64,000 bases of DNA from Tissierellales bacterium (GTDB lineage Bacteria > Bacillota > Clostridia > Tissierellales > Tissierellaceae). This document shows positions 8,902 through 18,626 of this stretch, one piece after another. The translations under genes and the position numbers were made by a program. The notes below the pieces were generated by a model. The model was not told the DNA's origin. It searched no databases and saw nothing but the letters and a program-made list of their open reading frames with translations. The stretch covers positions 100,722 through 164,721 of the forward strand of contig JACIXZ010000005.1 of the NCBI GenBank assembly GCA_014360205.1. The letters run 5' to 3'. The stretch's first letter is position 1. Each line of letters opens with the position of its first letter.

Positions 8902-10245
8902 TTATGAATAATCTTTTAAGTATAGGTATGAATATCCATAAAACTTTTCTTCTTCAAGAGGAATTTTATTTAATGCAACTCCAACTATGTTAGCTTTAAC
9001 ATTATTTAATAAATCTACAGTGTGTTTAGCTAATTCAAGTTTTGTCTCATTTACTCCCACAACTATAATAGTTCCATCCGAAAGTGCTGCTAATTCCAAT
9101 CCATCAGCCACAAAACTAGATGCAGGTGTATCGATAATAACTTTATCAAAATTTTCTTTAGCTAATTCCATAAAACTTTTAATTTTATCAGTGTTTAGCA
9201 ATTCTAATGAATTTACATTTTGAATTTTGCCTATAGGAATAAAGTATAAGTTATCACTTAAGACATTACTGAATAATAAATTTTCAGCTTGAACTTTATC
9301 TAATAGAAAATCTGCAATACCCAATTTATCTTTAAAATTGAACTGTTCACTTAAACTTGGATGTTTCATATTAAAATCTACAAGCAAAACTTTTTCTTTT
9401 GAATTTGACAATGATTTAGCTAAATTAAATGCTATATAGGACTTGCCCTCTTCTTCCATAGCGGATGTTATTACATAACTCTTTAGATCCTTGTTGTTTC
9501 CATATTTAATATTAGTTTTCATTAATCTAAAAGATTCCAATATTTTTTGATTTGTATTTTCTTTGTTTTTAGTGGTTTTTCCACTCGGTATAGTTGCTAT
9601 TACTGGCAATGATAAATAATTGTTTACTTCAATTGGCGTCTTAATAGTGTCGTTAAAATATTCTATTGCAAAAGAAGCAAATATACCTATCATTATCCCT
9701 AGAATAGCTCCTATAGCCAAATTAAGCACTGTATTTTTCTCTATTGGTTCTTTAGGCTCTATCGCTTTGTCTATTAATGATATGGATTCTACTTCAAGAT
9801 ATCTTCCAACATTATTAATAAACAAAGTAGATAATTCATTAGCAATTGAAACTGCTAATTCAGGACTTTCATTTTTGACCGTTATTCTTATTATTGGGGC
9901 TGAGCTAGTCTGATATACACTTACATTTTCCTGATAATCTTTAAATTCTAAATCTTCAATTTCTAGATTTCTAACTAGTTGATCATATATCGATCTAGAT
10001 CTCAAAATATCAATACAGGTAGCAATAAATCTCTGCTCCTTTTGAAGTTCTTGAGAATCATTCACTACCTCAGTTTTTTCGGTTTGAGGTCTTATAACCA
10101 TCAAAGTTGTAAACGCTTCATATTCATAGCTTTTTACTAAACTAAATCCTAACCCTAACAATGTAAAGATAACTGTTGAAATAATTATTAGTTTCTTATG
10201 TTTACTCAGCAAAAAAAATATTTCTCTTAAGCTTATTTCTTCCAA
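8902..10245 (-). CDS. Polysaccharide chain-length regulator fused to a BY-kinase-like domain
   Basis: 447 residues. The N-terminal Wzz domain has two membrane helices, about 20-38 and 172-195, around an extracellular region. A cytoplasmic CpsD/Wzc-like ATPase follows from about residue 240: Walker A SAMEEEGKS, Walker A' VLLVDFNMKHP, Walker B KVIIDTPA, and a short tyrosine-rich tail (FYGYSYLYLKDYS). Such proteins set chain length and cycle through tail-tyrosine phosphorylation. The canonical Walker A' is D-x-D-x-R, but here the second Asp is Asn and the Arg is Lys, so kinase activity may be altered. Firmicutes usually split these two domains; here they are fused. No cognate phosphatase is nearby. 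The start is fixed by GGGGAGGAT upstream. Confidence 0.87.
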   Translation of the reverse strand: MEEISLREIFFLLSKHKKLIIISTVIFTLLGLGFSLVKSYEYEAFTTLMVIRPQTEKTEVVNDSQELQKEQRFIATCIDILRSRSIYDQLVRNLEIEDLEFKDYQENVSVYQTSSAPIIRITVKNESPELAVSIANELSTLFINNVGRYLEVESISLIDKAIEPKEPIEKNTVLNLAIGAILGIMIGIFASFAIEYFNDTIKTPIEVNNYLSLPVIATIPSGKTTKNKENTNQKILESFRLMKTNIKYGNNKDLKSYVITSAMEEEGKSYIAFNLAKSLSNSKEKVLLVDFNMKHPSLSEQFNFKDKLGIADFLLDKVQAENLLFSNVLSDNLYFIPIGKIQNVNSLELLNTDKIKSFMELAKENFDKVIIDTPASSFVADGLELAALSDGTIIVVGVNETKLELAKHTVDLLNNVKANIVGVALNKIPLEEEKFYGYSYLYLKDYS

Positions 10246-10367
10246 ATATGTATCCTCCCCATATATTCCTATTTTGATGTAATATCGTTTATATTATATA
10301 ATAATATTGATATGTCCTCAATACCCAAATTAACTTAAATGTAATATAAAAAATCTCTGTATTGATG

Positions 10368-10373
10368 TATAAT
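10368..10373 (+). promoter_or_regulatory. Putative -10 element for the SLH protein at 10403
   Basis: TATAAT preceded by ATG, 29 bp before the ATG at 10403. No good -35 hexamer is seen 16-18 bp upstream, so the assignment rests on the -10 alone. The 157-bp divergent spacer 10246-10402 otherwise holds only very AT-rich sequence. Confidence 0.4.
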
Positions 10374-10402
10374 TAAGATATAAAAATAAAGGGAGTGATT
10401 TT

Positions 10403-13345
10403 ATGAAGCGCATTATGTCATTTGTGCTGGCCTTGATACTATTGATGAGTACAAGTACTATAGTATCAGCAGAGAATCCATATCAATCTCAAGGTGAATT
10501 TTTAAATAAGCTTGGAGTAATAATTGGAGATGGAAAAGACAATTTAAATCTTGATGGGAAGCTTACTCGAGAGCAAATGGTGGTTATTATTTCTAGGCTC
10601 TACGGCAAAGAAGACGTTGCTAAAAACTACAAAGGAGTAAATGTATTTAAAGACCTCGGTTCTAAACAGTCAGACTATATTCCATATATTTTGTGGGCTA
10701 GAAATGAAGGCCTCATAGTAGGCATGACTAGCACAGAGTTTGGCTATGGACAACCTGTGACTGTTCAGCAGTTTCAAACTGTTCTTCTAAGGGCTTTGGG
10801 TTACAATGAAGAAGCCAAGAATTGGTCAAATGTGCCAACTTTAGCTCAAAATCTTGGGATAATGAAAGATTTAAACTTCCCTCCTTCAAAAACTCTTACT
10901 CGAGGGGAAGCATCAGCTATGATTTATAATGCTCTTGCACTGCCTGTAAAGGGAAGCACCGTTTCCCTTTTAGCAGTGCTCAATTTAATTCCATTGGATA
11001 TAAGTTATGATGCAAAAGTTATTAATGATTCTTTAAATTTAAAAGGATCTGTCAAAGATGTAGATGAATTAAAATTATACTTAAAATCCAATAATGGAAT
11101 ACAAACTTTAAACATCCCTTTAAATTCAGATGGTTCATTTGACTTTACTAAAGATGATTTGTCTTTAGGAACATATGAATATATAATCTTTAGTGGTTCA
11201 AAATCAACTGGAATTAAGACTTTCGTAATATCAGATATAAAGTTTGATATTTCAAGCATATTTGCAGACAATTTAAAAGAGATAAAGATAAATTTAAATA
11301 AGCCAGTTGATACAAATCTTTCAAGTTTCGTATACAACTATGAAACAAACGCCGGTGCTATAAATAGAGTTTACTACGAAAATGGAGATAAAACTATTGT
11401 ACTCGTATTAAACGGAACAATGGAAAACAACAAAGAATATACATTGACTGCAAGAAATATCAGATCAACAACTAATGAATTTATAGAATTCAAAGATAAA
11501 ACCTTTACTGCAAATGATACAACTCCTCCTAGAGTAACTGGTATAGATGTTTTAGGAACTACTGGAATAAGAATTAATTTTTCAGAACCAATTAAAACAG
11601 TACCTTCAATGACTAACTTCAATATAAATGCTACTACATCGCTATCAAACCCAGTGCTATCATATAAATCCATAGAGTTAAGATATTCTACATCTACCAC
11701 ATTGGCACCGGGGACTTATACTATATTGACTCAAGGCTTGGAAGATTTTGCAGGTAACAAGATGAATATAGACACTAGATCTTTTACCATTATAAAAGAT
11801 ACACTACCCCCTGAAATTATAAAATCAACAGCTTCATTGGATCAATTGACATTAGAGTTTAACGAACTAATTAATCCAATGACAGTAACTAAAGAAAGCA
11901 TATATTGGAAACAAGATGGAGTGTATAGAAAGTATCCAGATTCCATAACCGTAGATGGTAAAAAAGTCATAGCAGTATTTAACGAAAACCCTATTCCAAA
12001 TAAAGAAACTAGCATCTTTATAGAAGGAATTGGAGATTATTCTGATAACAAGATATCACAAGCTCTAATAAAAGTAACTCCAACAGTTGACTCAAGAAAG
12101 CCTGAAGTCGTTTCAGCAGTAGTTGATGATAATGGTAAATTTATAAAAGTAATCTTCAACAAGACTGTAGTTGGAAATATACCTAATAGTTATAACGTAG
12201 TGGATAAAAATGGAAGCTTAATACTAATAAAAGATGTGGTTGGAAGTGGCAGAGAATATACTGTAAACTTCTACAGTGTGCTCCCAAAAGGTGATATTAA
12301 GCTAAGCATATCCGAAATAAAAGATATGAGTGGCACAAAGATAGAGCCATTTACTACCACCCTAAATGTCAAAGATTATGAAAGTCCAAGATTAGTAAAT
12401 TATTCGGGCTATGGAAATACAATCATCATGGAGTTTTCAAAGCCTATGGATGAGAAGACCACAAGCTATCTATATAACTACATTGCAAAAATAGGCGGGA
12501 CAGAAGTCTATCTAGTGCAGGGCACTCAAATAAGCTTAAGCCCCGATTTAAAAACTTTGACAATAGTATTGCCTGATTATATGTATGGTAAAAAAGTAAT
12601 GATAGGTGCTGCTGATAACCTTACTAATCTTGAAATCAGAGGTTTAAAAGATACATCTGGCAATTTCACAGATCCATTAGTATTGAGTCTAAAATTTGAA
12701 GGCACTGCTACTGGAAATGGGAAAGTAGTTGATTTTTATCCAAATATATCAGGTAAACAAGCAGTTTTAGCAGAGCCTAATCTCATAAAAGTAAAGTTTA
12801 ATATGCCAATAATAAAAGCTGATATATCGGATTTTGTAGTTGCAGGACATACTATTTCAAGAGTAATTGTAGATGGTTCAAATATTGTTCAAATTATACT
12901 AGCAGACAGCACGACATATATTCAACCAAATACAACTGTGATTCCAAATACGAACAAAATAATGACATCGATTGGCACAAATGTAGACCCGGGTCTATTT
13001 AATGTAGTAGATGAAGTAAGTCCAGTTCTAAAGAGCAATTTAGTGATGATAAATGGAAACAATATGGAGATAACCTTTAGTGAGCCTTTAGAAGAAGAGG
13101 GAGCTAGCCTTTATAGAAGAGATCTTCAAATAATTAGACTGGCTGACAATAAAGTATTGAGTACGGATGATTACACAACAACTGTAAAATCAACAGATAA
13201 ATCAACTTTAGTAATCACATTAAAATCAAAGCCAATTCAATCAAAGTATGCTGTCAGAGTAATTGATAATCCTATATATATCAGAGATACTTCAGGAAAC
13301 TTAGTAAAGCCATCTCAAATGATTGAGACTATAAATGCATTTTAA
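10403..13345 (+). CDS. SLH-domain surface protein with SbsA-type Ig-like repeats
   Basis: 980 residues, secreted. A signal peptide (MKRIMSFVLALILLMS...VSA) is followed by an N-terminal SLH region (about 25-195), recognisable from DGKLTREQMVVIISRLYGKE, VPYILWARNEGLIVGM-type and LTRGEASAMIYNALALP segments. The rest is a chain of Ig-like domains each opening with the SbsA_Ig pattern, for example PRVTGIDVLGTTGIRINFSE, VVSAVVDDNGKFIKVIFNK and MINGNNMEITFSEPL. SLH domains bind pyruvylated secondary cell-wall polymer, so this protein should sit on the cell surface as an S-layer or S-layer-associated component. The closely related architecture at 23193-25961 marks the two as paralogues. A bidirectional terminator follows directly. 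AAGGGAGTG precedes the ATG. Confidence 0.9.
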   Translation: MKRIMSFVLALILLMSTSTIVSAENPYQSQGEFLNKLGVIIGDGKDNLNLDGKLTREQMVVIISRLYGKEDVAKNYKGVNVFKDLGSKQSDYIPYILWARNEGLIVGMTSTEFGYGQPVTVQQFQTVLLRALGYNEEAKNWSNVPTLAQNLGIMKDLNFPPSKTLTRGEASAMIYNALALPVKGSTVSLLAVLNLIPLDISYDAKVINDSLNLKGSVKDVDELKLYLKSNNGIQTLNIPLNSDGSFDFTKDDLSLGTYEYIIFSGSKSTGIKTFVISDIKFDISSIFADNLKEIKINLNKPVDTNLSSFVYNYETNAGAINRVYYENGDKTIVLVLNGTMENNKEYTLTARNIRSTTNEFIEFKDKTFTANDTTPPRVTGIDVLGTTGIRINFSEPIKTVPSMTNFNINATTSLSNPVLSYKSIELRYSTSTTLAPGTYTILTQGLEDFAGNKMNIDTRSFTIIKDTLPPEIIKSTASLDQLTLEFNELINPMTVTKESIYWKQDGVYRKYPDSITVDGKKVIAVFNENPIPNKETSIFIEGIGDYSDNKISQALIKVTPTVDSRKPEVVSAVVDDNGKFIKVIFNKTVVGNIPNSYNVVDKNGSLILIKDVVGSGREYTVNFYSVLPKGDIKLSISEIKDMSGTKIEPFTTTLNVKDYESPRLVNYSGYGNTIIMEFSKPMDEKTTSYLYNYIAKIGGTEVYLVQGTQISLSPDLKTLTIVLPDYMYGKKVMIGAADNLTNLEIRGLKDTSGNFTDPLVLSLKFEGTATGNGKVVDFYPNISGKQAVLAEPNLIKVKFNMPIIKADISDFVVAGHTISRVIVDGSNIVQIILADSTTYIQPNTTVIPNTNKIMTSIGTNVDPGLFNVVDEVSPVLKSNLVMINGNNMEITFSEPLEEEGASLYRRDLQIIRLADNKVLSTDDYTTTVKSTDKSTLVITLKSKPIQSKYAVRVIDNPIYIRDTSGNLVKPSQMIETINAF

Positions 13346-13382
13346 AAAACCACAGTGAACATTTCGTTCACTGTGGTTTTTT
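13344..13382. terminator. Strong bidirectional terminator between two convergent SLH genes
   Basis: 17-bp perfect stem, AAAAAACCACAGTGAAC (13344-13360) with GTTCACTGTGGTTTTTT (13366-13382) and loop ATTTC. Poly-A and poly-T flanks let it work in both directions. Confidence 0.92.
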
Positions 13383-13402
13383 AATTTATACCATATACTT
13401 TT

Positions 13403-16400
13403 CTATCTTATTGTCTTTATGAAATCTTCTAGTATATATGCTGCAATAGCTCTAGTGATTTCATTTTTCCCTTTGTTCTTGATTGCCTCATTAGGAAGTT
13501 CGATAACATATCTGCCATCTTTCAAATCGATATTCTTATATCCCAAATATCTATTTAAAGCTTCCTCCATTTCATCTATAGTCACCGTTTGATTAGGTGC
13601 AAACCTCTTGTTAGCATATCCAGACATTATATTGTTTTCTACAGCCCATGCTACTGATCTTCCATAGTCATGCTCTATCTTTACATCGTTGAAATTTGTT
13701 TTGTTATATTGGCTTAAATCTTCACTATCTATAGTTGAAAGAGCTTGAGCTAACATAGCACGTGTAAATGGGCTGTTAGGTCTAAATGCTTGGCTTGGTG
13801 AATCCAATAATAAGCCCCTAGATGTAACATAATATACTGAATTAGCATACCATGAGTCACTCTTGACATCATTAAACTCTATCTTGATTTCAGGTGCTAA
13901 TAATACTATCTCACTTCTGTCTCTAACTCTTATTCGAGGTAAAAATTCAGTATCTGAGGACATATTCTCACCTATAGAGGATATACCCGTTACTTCTACT
14001 CTATCGCCAACTTTGATATGAGAGAGTGAAACATTTTTAGTTATATATCCATTTATATAGACAATCACACCATCAACTATCAATTGACCAACTACACCAT
14101 TTGCATCAGTCTTAATATCTTCAACTGTCCCAGTGAATTTAACTAGTCTTCCAAGGTTTTCAATCGATATAGCTTGTTGAGGTGAAACTACTAGAGGTTC
14201 AACTGGATTTATTGTGCTGTCTATGACAGTTATTTTTTGAACTTGGATCTGTCTTTCTCCTTGATATTCATCTATATTCCCGAGCACTCTTACCTTTTGC
14301 CCTACTTCTACCCCAGATGATACAGGGAATAAATTGATCCCTCCTGTTTCATCTTGAATATATATGCAGTCAAAGAATCCTTTGTTATCATCAGAACCAT
14401 TGTATACATCGGTAGTAACTATGCCTTCTACTAATACTTGAGTCCCTATAGGCAAAGTATGAACTTCAGATATTGGGTTTATATCTTTTAATGAAACTAA
14501 GATATTTTCTACTATGTTGTAATTGCTATATGGCAGAGTTCCTGCATTGTCAACCTCTACCTGAACTTCAAAGTTCGACATAAATGCCCCACCTGCTGCT
14601 ATTACTGTAGCTGTGTTGCCATTTTCATAAGTTATTTCCTCACTAGCCATCAAAAGCAATCTATCATTGTATTTTGGTGGAAGTGGATTTCCATCTTTGT
14701 CATCATCTGCTGAAAAAGTTGTTTCATGTCCACTTATGATTGGCAATACAGTGTTTGGTAGCACAGAAGTAGGTAATCCGTTCTCATCAACTGCATGAAT
14801 AGTCGATCCTCCATATTGGCTAAATACTTGAGATGGATCTAATCCTTGAGTGAACGGATTAACATATCCATTGTGGTCAGTTAGATAAAGTCTTTGCGGT
14901 TGTCCTCCATTTAACACATTATCTTTAGCTTCATCGTCAGTTATTCTAAGCCTTGCTCCAATAGCTTCTAGTATCTTATTTTGTTGTGCAGCCATATGTT
15001 GATCTGGAGTGAATGCAGGATTATTCTTTAAATTTGAATAGCTTTCGTAGTAATCTCCCCATCCTGTTAGTATTAAAGTTTTCCCTTGCTTAGCAAAGTT
15101 TTCAACTGCTTGAATTTCAGCATCTGAGTAGCTCTTCCAAGGAATTCTTCCTGTACTTCCATTTCTTCTACTTGGCACAGTAAATATGAACATCTCATAT
15201 TTTGGGTTATTTAGTGCTGAAATCAATTCTTCAGAAGTATTTAGTTCCACCACTCTGATATCATAATTTGCAGCTAATGCAGCAAAGTTCCCCATGCTAG
15301 CTTTGTAGTTTCCTGCAACATACTCGTTGTCATGCGATGCATCTATTCCAACATATATTAATCTATCCCTATCTCTTACATTGATATCTAGTTCTTTAGT
15401 AAATGTCATTTCTTCCCCGTTTGACTCAATGACTGCTGTTACATATACTGTATATTTCCCAGGTGTTGTAAATGTATGAGAAATCTCATGATTTATCATG
15501 CCACCACTTGCAGGTATTGTTTGATTTGGTGTATCACGATAAATCACTGAACCGTTCTTAAGCTGATACTCTATAGATTTTAGAGTAGCAGGAGTAGATT
15601 CGTTATTAAATAATTTTGTTGTTATCTTTAAGCTTTCATCTGTAACAGGCATCATCTGATCATAGAAAAGGCTATCTATGCCTAATTTTGGTGCGGAACC
15701 TAGCCAAATAGGCGCAGTTACAGCTATATCTCCATCTTCTTGAACCACTTGTACAAAATAGTATCCTGGAGTTGGATCTTCAATAGTAGTCTCAAATTCT
15801 ATAGAGTTAGATCCTACTGTTTCTTTTACTACAGCTTTGCCCCCATTTGAAATTATTGAAAGTGTTTGTATCTTGTCATTAGGATCTGGGTCATTTACAG
15901 ATACTTTGATAGTTGCACTTTCTGGAACTTCATCTAAAATTGTTCCCAATAAATTATCGTTTAATGTATAAACGATATCTAGATTGTTGTCTTCAGTAGC
16001 CCAAACCCTCATTTCTCTAAGTGCTGCATAAAGTCCGTCTAAAGAAAGATCATTTGTGTATATTACAGTTCGAGCAGTGTTAGAATCTCCCCATTTACCC
16101 TTGTGGTTGTCTTGATTGTTTGTAGGGGCTAAGTGCCAACCTTTATCCAATGCTTTTATATATTGGTCGTATGATCTAAAGTATCCGCCACTTCCTACTG
16201 CACCTTCTCCATTGCCTACTTCAATCAAACTTATTCTTTGGTCTATAACAGGATCCAAATACCCAAAGTCTGCAAAATTTCCAAAAGTTGGTCCCGGGTG
16301 ATTAAATTGAGATATTGAATTCGGAGTGTCTTTTAACAACTGATAATATTGTTGAAGTCCTAAATTATTAGTCTTGTTATTAAGTTCAGTATTGTTTCTG

Positions 16401-18490
16401 CTTACAAAGCCAGTGGTATTGAAAGTATTTATATGTCCTGGTCCTCCTGACCAAGTCATTTCATATCCATATATGCTTATGAAGTTTTCATCTCTTGCAT
16501 TTTCTGCTGCTCTTAATCCATTTTGCCATTTTACATTGTTTGAATTATAATCAACTAAGTTGTATGTTGGATATTTATCAGATGATGGTGCTGTGTCAAA
16601 TGAATTCGAATGGTCTGTAACTGCAAAGAAATCTAATTTAGCTACATTTTTAGCATATGCATAAGCTTCAACCAAAGTTCCTGAACCATCAGAGTTTTCA
16701 GCAGTATGTGAATGAAGTTGTCCGTAGTAATTTCTATATGGTTCATTTGATCTTAAATAATATCTAAATACTACTGGATCGCTATCAAGATATCCTTCTT
16801 CAATAGCAAATGCAGTTATATCCATTGGTAAATCTGCCTCATTAACTACTATAGGTGTAGTGTATGTGAATTCTTCACTGATGGTTTCATCTTCTGTTCC
16901 TACTTTATAAGTTATTATATACTTAATCACAGCATTTTCAGATGCTGATAGGTTAATGATATCTCCATCAGAAACTGCTCCTACTGGATTTGCAGTGACA
17001 GCGCTTGTTTTTGCATGATGATATACAAAAGTATTTGGTAAACTTTCTTCTTCTCCTTTAACCGCTTTAGCTGTAATAGTTGCTTTATTTTCTTCATCAA
17101 ATTTACTAATTACTACTTGAGCTGTGTTTGATGAAGTAACTACCTCTTCTCCACCATTTAAAGAATAAACAATATGAGCATCTTCAGTTGGAGTCGACAA
17201 TGTGATAGTAGTCCCAAGCTTTATAGATGATCCATTCCCAGGACTTGCTTCTACACCAACAACTGCTGATGGTGCTGATTTAATTACATCAGTCCCGTTT
17301 GCCTGAATTTGTGGTGCATTAAAATATCCAATTACACCGAGGATATCGACATAATCACCAACTGCTTTGTCATTTATTCCGTGAGATCTTAATGTTATTT
17401 CTACTCCGTTTTGTTCCACTTTATGATTAGCTAAACTAGCTATATTTGTGCCGCCTATATGTGTAAGCTTTGCTGATGTAACTTTTACTAACATACCTTC
17501 ATATACCCTGTTTGAAGAATTTATTTCTGGTATTGTTAGCGCTAAAGGTTCTGGCATAGTAGGCGATTCATTTAATATCACTATGTCAGTTGGCTGTTGA
17601 GGCACTATTTGCACCATCCCGCCATATGGGCTTATTTTCCCAGTGATTTGCACTTCTTTGCCAACCAGATTAACTAATCCAATTGAGCTATTTCCTCCAT
17701 TGTCAATAGCAACTCCTCCAGTTTCATCTTGCATGAAAACTGTCCTAGTTTGAGTTGAATAAGTCACAATTCCTTCCACTGTAACTACTTCATTTGTAGG
17801 TTTGGTTTTAGCTTCAGCAATAGGTAGTACGATCACAGGATTTTCTGGATCTTCTCCTCCATTATCTCCTTTGTATTGTGAATTTCTTGGTGTTGGCGCT
17901 GCGGTATAAAAATCTTCACTGTTGTTATCTGTATCCCAGCCATTTGTTATGCCGGCTTCACTTCCGTCGTTATCTTTTCTCTGGGCACTCGTTGTATTAC
18001 TAGCTGCAGAAGCTGGTTTTGTTTCGAAATCATTAGCTGTGCCTGCTCCCAAAAAATCTACTACATTTCCATTGTTGTCTAGTAGTCTTAGTTTGAAATT
18101 TGCTGCACCCATAGATATATTGGAGGTTGCATCTGGAGTAGGCAAGTCAACTGTCCCTCCTGTACCTGCTGCAGCTTGGATTAAGAAATATCCACCTGCT
18201 TTAATCACTGCATTTTGAAGTACAACATTATTGTTACCAAAACTACCAGTTGCCGATGCATATTGGACTTGCCAGCCTGATATATCGATATCTGTTGATG
18301 TTGGATTGTAAAGTTCTATGAAATCGTTTTTGTAGGTTGCGCCGCTGTTTCCTCCACCGCCATATGCTTCACTTATAACTACATGATTCGCTTTTTCAGC
18401 AAACACATTTGTAGGATTCATAGGAACCATAGTTATGAGCATAGCTATGGCAAGTAAAAGACTTGTAAATACTCTTGCTTTTTTCATCAT
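13403..18490 (-). CDS. Giant surface protein: lamin-tail, OB-fold, CehA/PHP phosphoesterase and C-terminal SLH domains
   Basis: 1695 residues, secreted. In order: signal peptide (1-31); lamin-tail domain (about 35-175, ISEAYGGGGNSGATYKNDF); YhcR-type OB-fold (about 225-320, VFMQDETGGVAID); two chitobiase-like beta domains (about 405-575); CehA/McbA-type PHP metallohydrolase (about 585-880) with intact metal residues LHSHTAENSDGSG, FAVTDHSNSF, SQFNHPGP and NNQDNHKGKWG; a CARDB-like domain; a DUF4350-like domain (about 1035-1190); a second OB-fold region (about 1340-1480); and two SLH repeats (about 1540-1695). It looks like a wall-anchored phosphoesterase, possibly acting on nucleic acid or phosphate esters (inference). 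Adjacent ATGs at 18490 and 18487 follow AAGGGGGAG; the second has better spacing. Confidence 0.88.
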   Translation of the reverse strand: MMKKARVFTSLLLAIAMLITMVPMNPTNVFAEKANHVVISEAYGGGGNSGATYKNDFIELYNPTSTDIDISGWQVQYASATGSFGNNNVVLQNAVIKAGGYFLIQAAAGTGGTVDLPTPDATSNISMGAANFKLRLLDNNGNVVDFLGAGTANDFETKPASAASNTTSAQRKDNDGSEAGITNGWDTDNNSEDFYTAAPTPRNSQYKGDNGGEDPENPVIVLPIAEAKTKPTNEVVTVEGIVTYSTQTRTVFMQDETGGVAIDNGGNSSIGLVNLVGKEVQITGKISPYGGMVQIVPQQPTDIVILNESPTMPEPLALTIPEINSSNRVYEGMLVKVTSAKLTHIGGTNIASLANHKVEQNGVEITLRSHGINDKAVGDYVDILGVIGYFNAPQIQANGTDVIKSAPSAVVGVEASPGNGSSIKLGTTITLSTPTEDAHIVYSLNGGEEVVTSSNTAQVVISKFDEENKATITAKAVKGEEESLPNTFVYHHAKTSAVTANPVGAVSDGDIINLSASENAVIKYIITYKVGTEDETISEEFTYTTPIVVNEADLPMDITAFAIEEGYLDSDPVVFRYYLRSNEPYRNYYGQLHSHTAENSDGSGTLVEAYAYAKNVAKLDFFAVTDHSNSFDTAPSSDKYPTYNLVDYNSNNVKWQNGLRAAENARDENFISIYGYEMTWSGGPGHINTFNTTGFVSRNNTELNNKTNNLGLQQYYQLLKDTPNSISQFNHPGPTFGNFADFGYLDPVIDQRISLIEVGNGEGAVGSGGYFRSYDQYIKALDKGWHLAPTNNQDNHKGKWGDSNTARTVIYTNDLSLDGLYAALREMRVWATEDNNLDIVYTLNDNLLGTILDEVPESATIKVSVNDPDPNDKIQTLSIISNGGKAVVKETVGSNSIEFETTIEDPTPGYYFVQVVQEDGDIAVTAPIWLGSAPKLGIDSLFYDQMMPVTDESLKITTKLFNNESTPATLKSIEYQLKNGSVIYRDTPNQTIPASGGMINHEISHTFTTPGKYTVYVTAVIESNGEEMTFTKELDINVRDRDRLIYVGIDASHDNEYVAGNYKASMGNFAALAANYDIRVVELNTSEELISALNNPKYEMFIFTVPSRRNGSTGRIPWKSYSDAEIQAVENFAKQGKTLILTGWGDYYESYSNLKNNPAFTPDQHMAAQQNKILEAIGARLRITDDEAKDNVLNGGQPQRLYLTDHNGYVNPFTQGLDPSQVFSQYGGSTIHAVDENGLPTSVLPNTVLPIISGHETTFSADDDKDGNPLPPKYNDRLLLMASEEITYENGNTATVIAAGGAFMSNFEVQVEVDNAGTLPYSNYNIVENILVSLKDINPISEVHTLPIGTQVLVEGIVTTDVYNGSDDNKGFFDCIYIQDETGGINLFPVSSGVEVGQKVRVLGNIDEYQGERQIQVQKITVIDSTINPVEPLVVSPQQAISIENLGRLVKFTGTVEDIKTDANGVVGQLIVDGVIVYINGYITKNVSLSHIKVGDRVEVTGISSIGENMSSDTEFLPRIRVRDRSEIVLLAPEIKIEFNDVKSDSWYANSVYYVTSRGLLLDSPSQAFRPNSPFTRAMLAQALSTIDSEDLSQYNKTNFNDVKIEHDYGRSVAWAVENNIMSGYANKRFAPNQTVTIDEMEEALNRYLGYKNIDLKDGRYVIELPNEAIKNKGKNEITRAIAAYILEDFIKTIR

Positions 18491-18603
18491 TCTCCCCCTT
18501 TTTATTTTCTATGTATTCAGTATATCATAAATTTTCAATATATTTATTATATTATTGCATAATTTCAATTAAATTATCGTTAAACTATTTGTAGAATATA
18601 CAT

Positions 18604-18626
18604 AAAAAGAGGAGTTTTCACTCCTC
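18604..18626 (-). terminator. Terminator overlapping the stop codon of the dehydratase gene
   Basis: On the minus strand GAGGAGT-GAAA-ACTCCTC followed by TTTTTATG (stem arms 18620-18626 and 18609-18615). The stem includes the last two codons and the TGA stop at 18618-18620. Confidence 0.8.
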
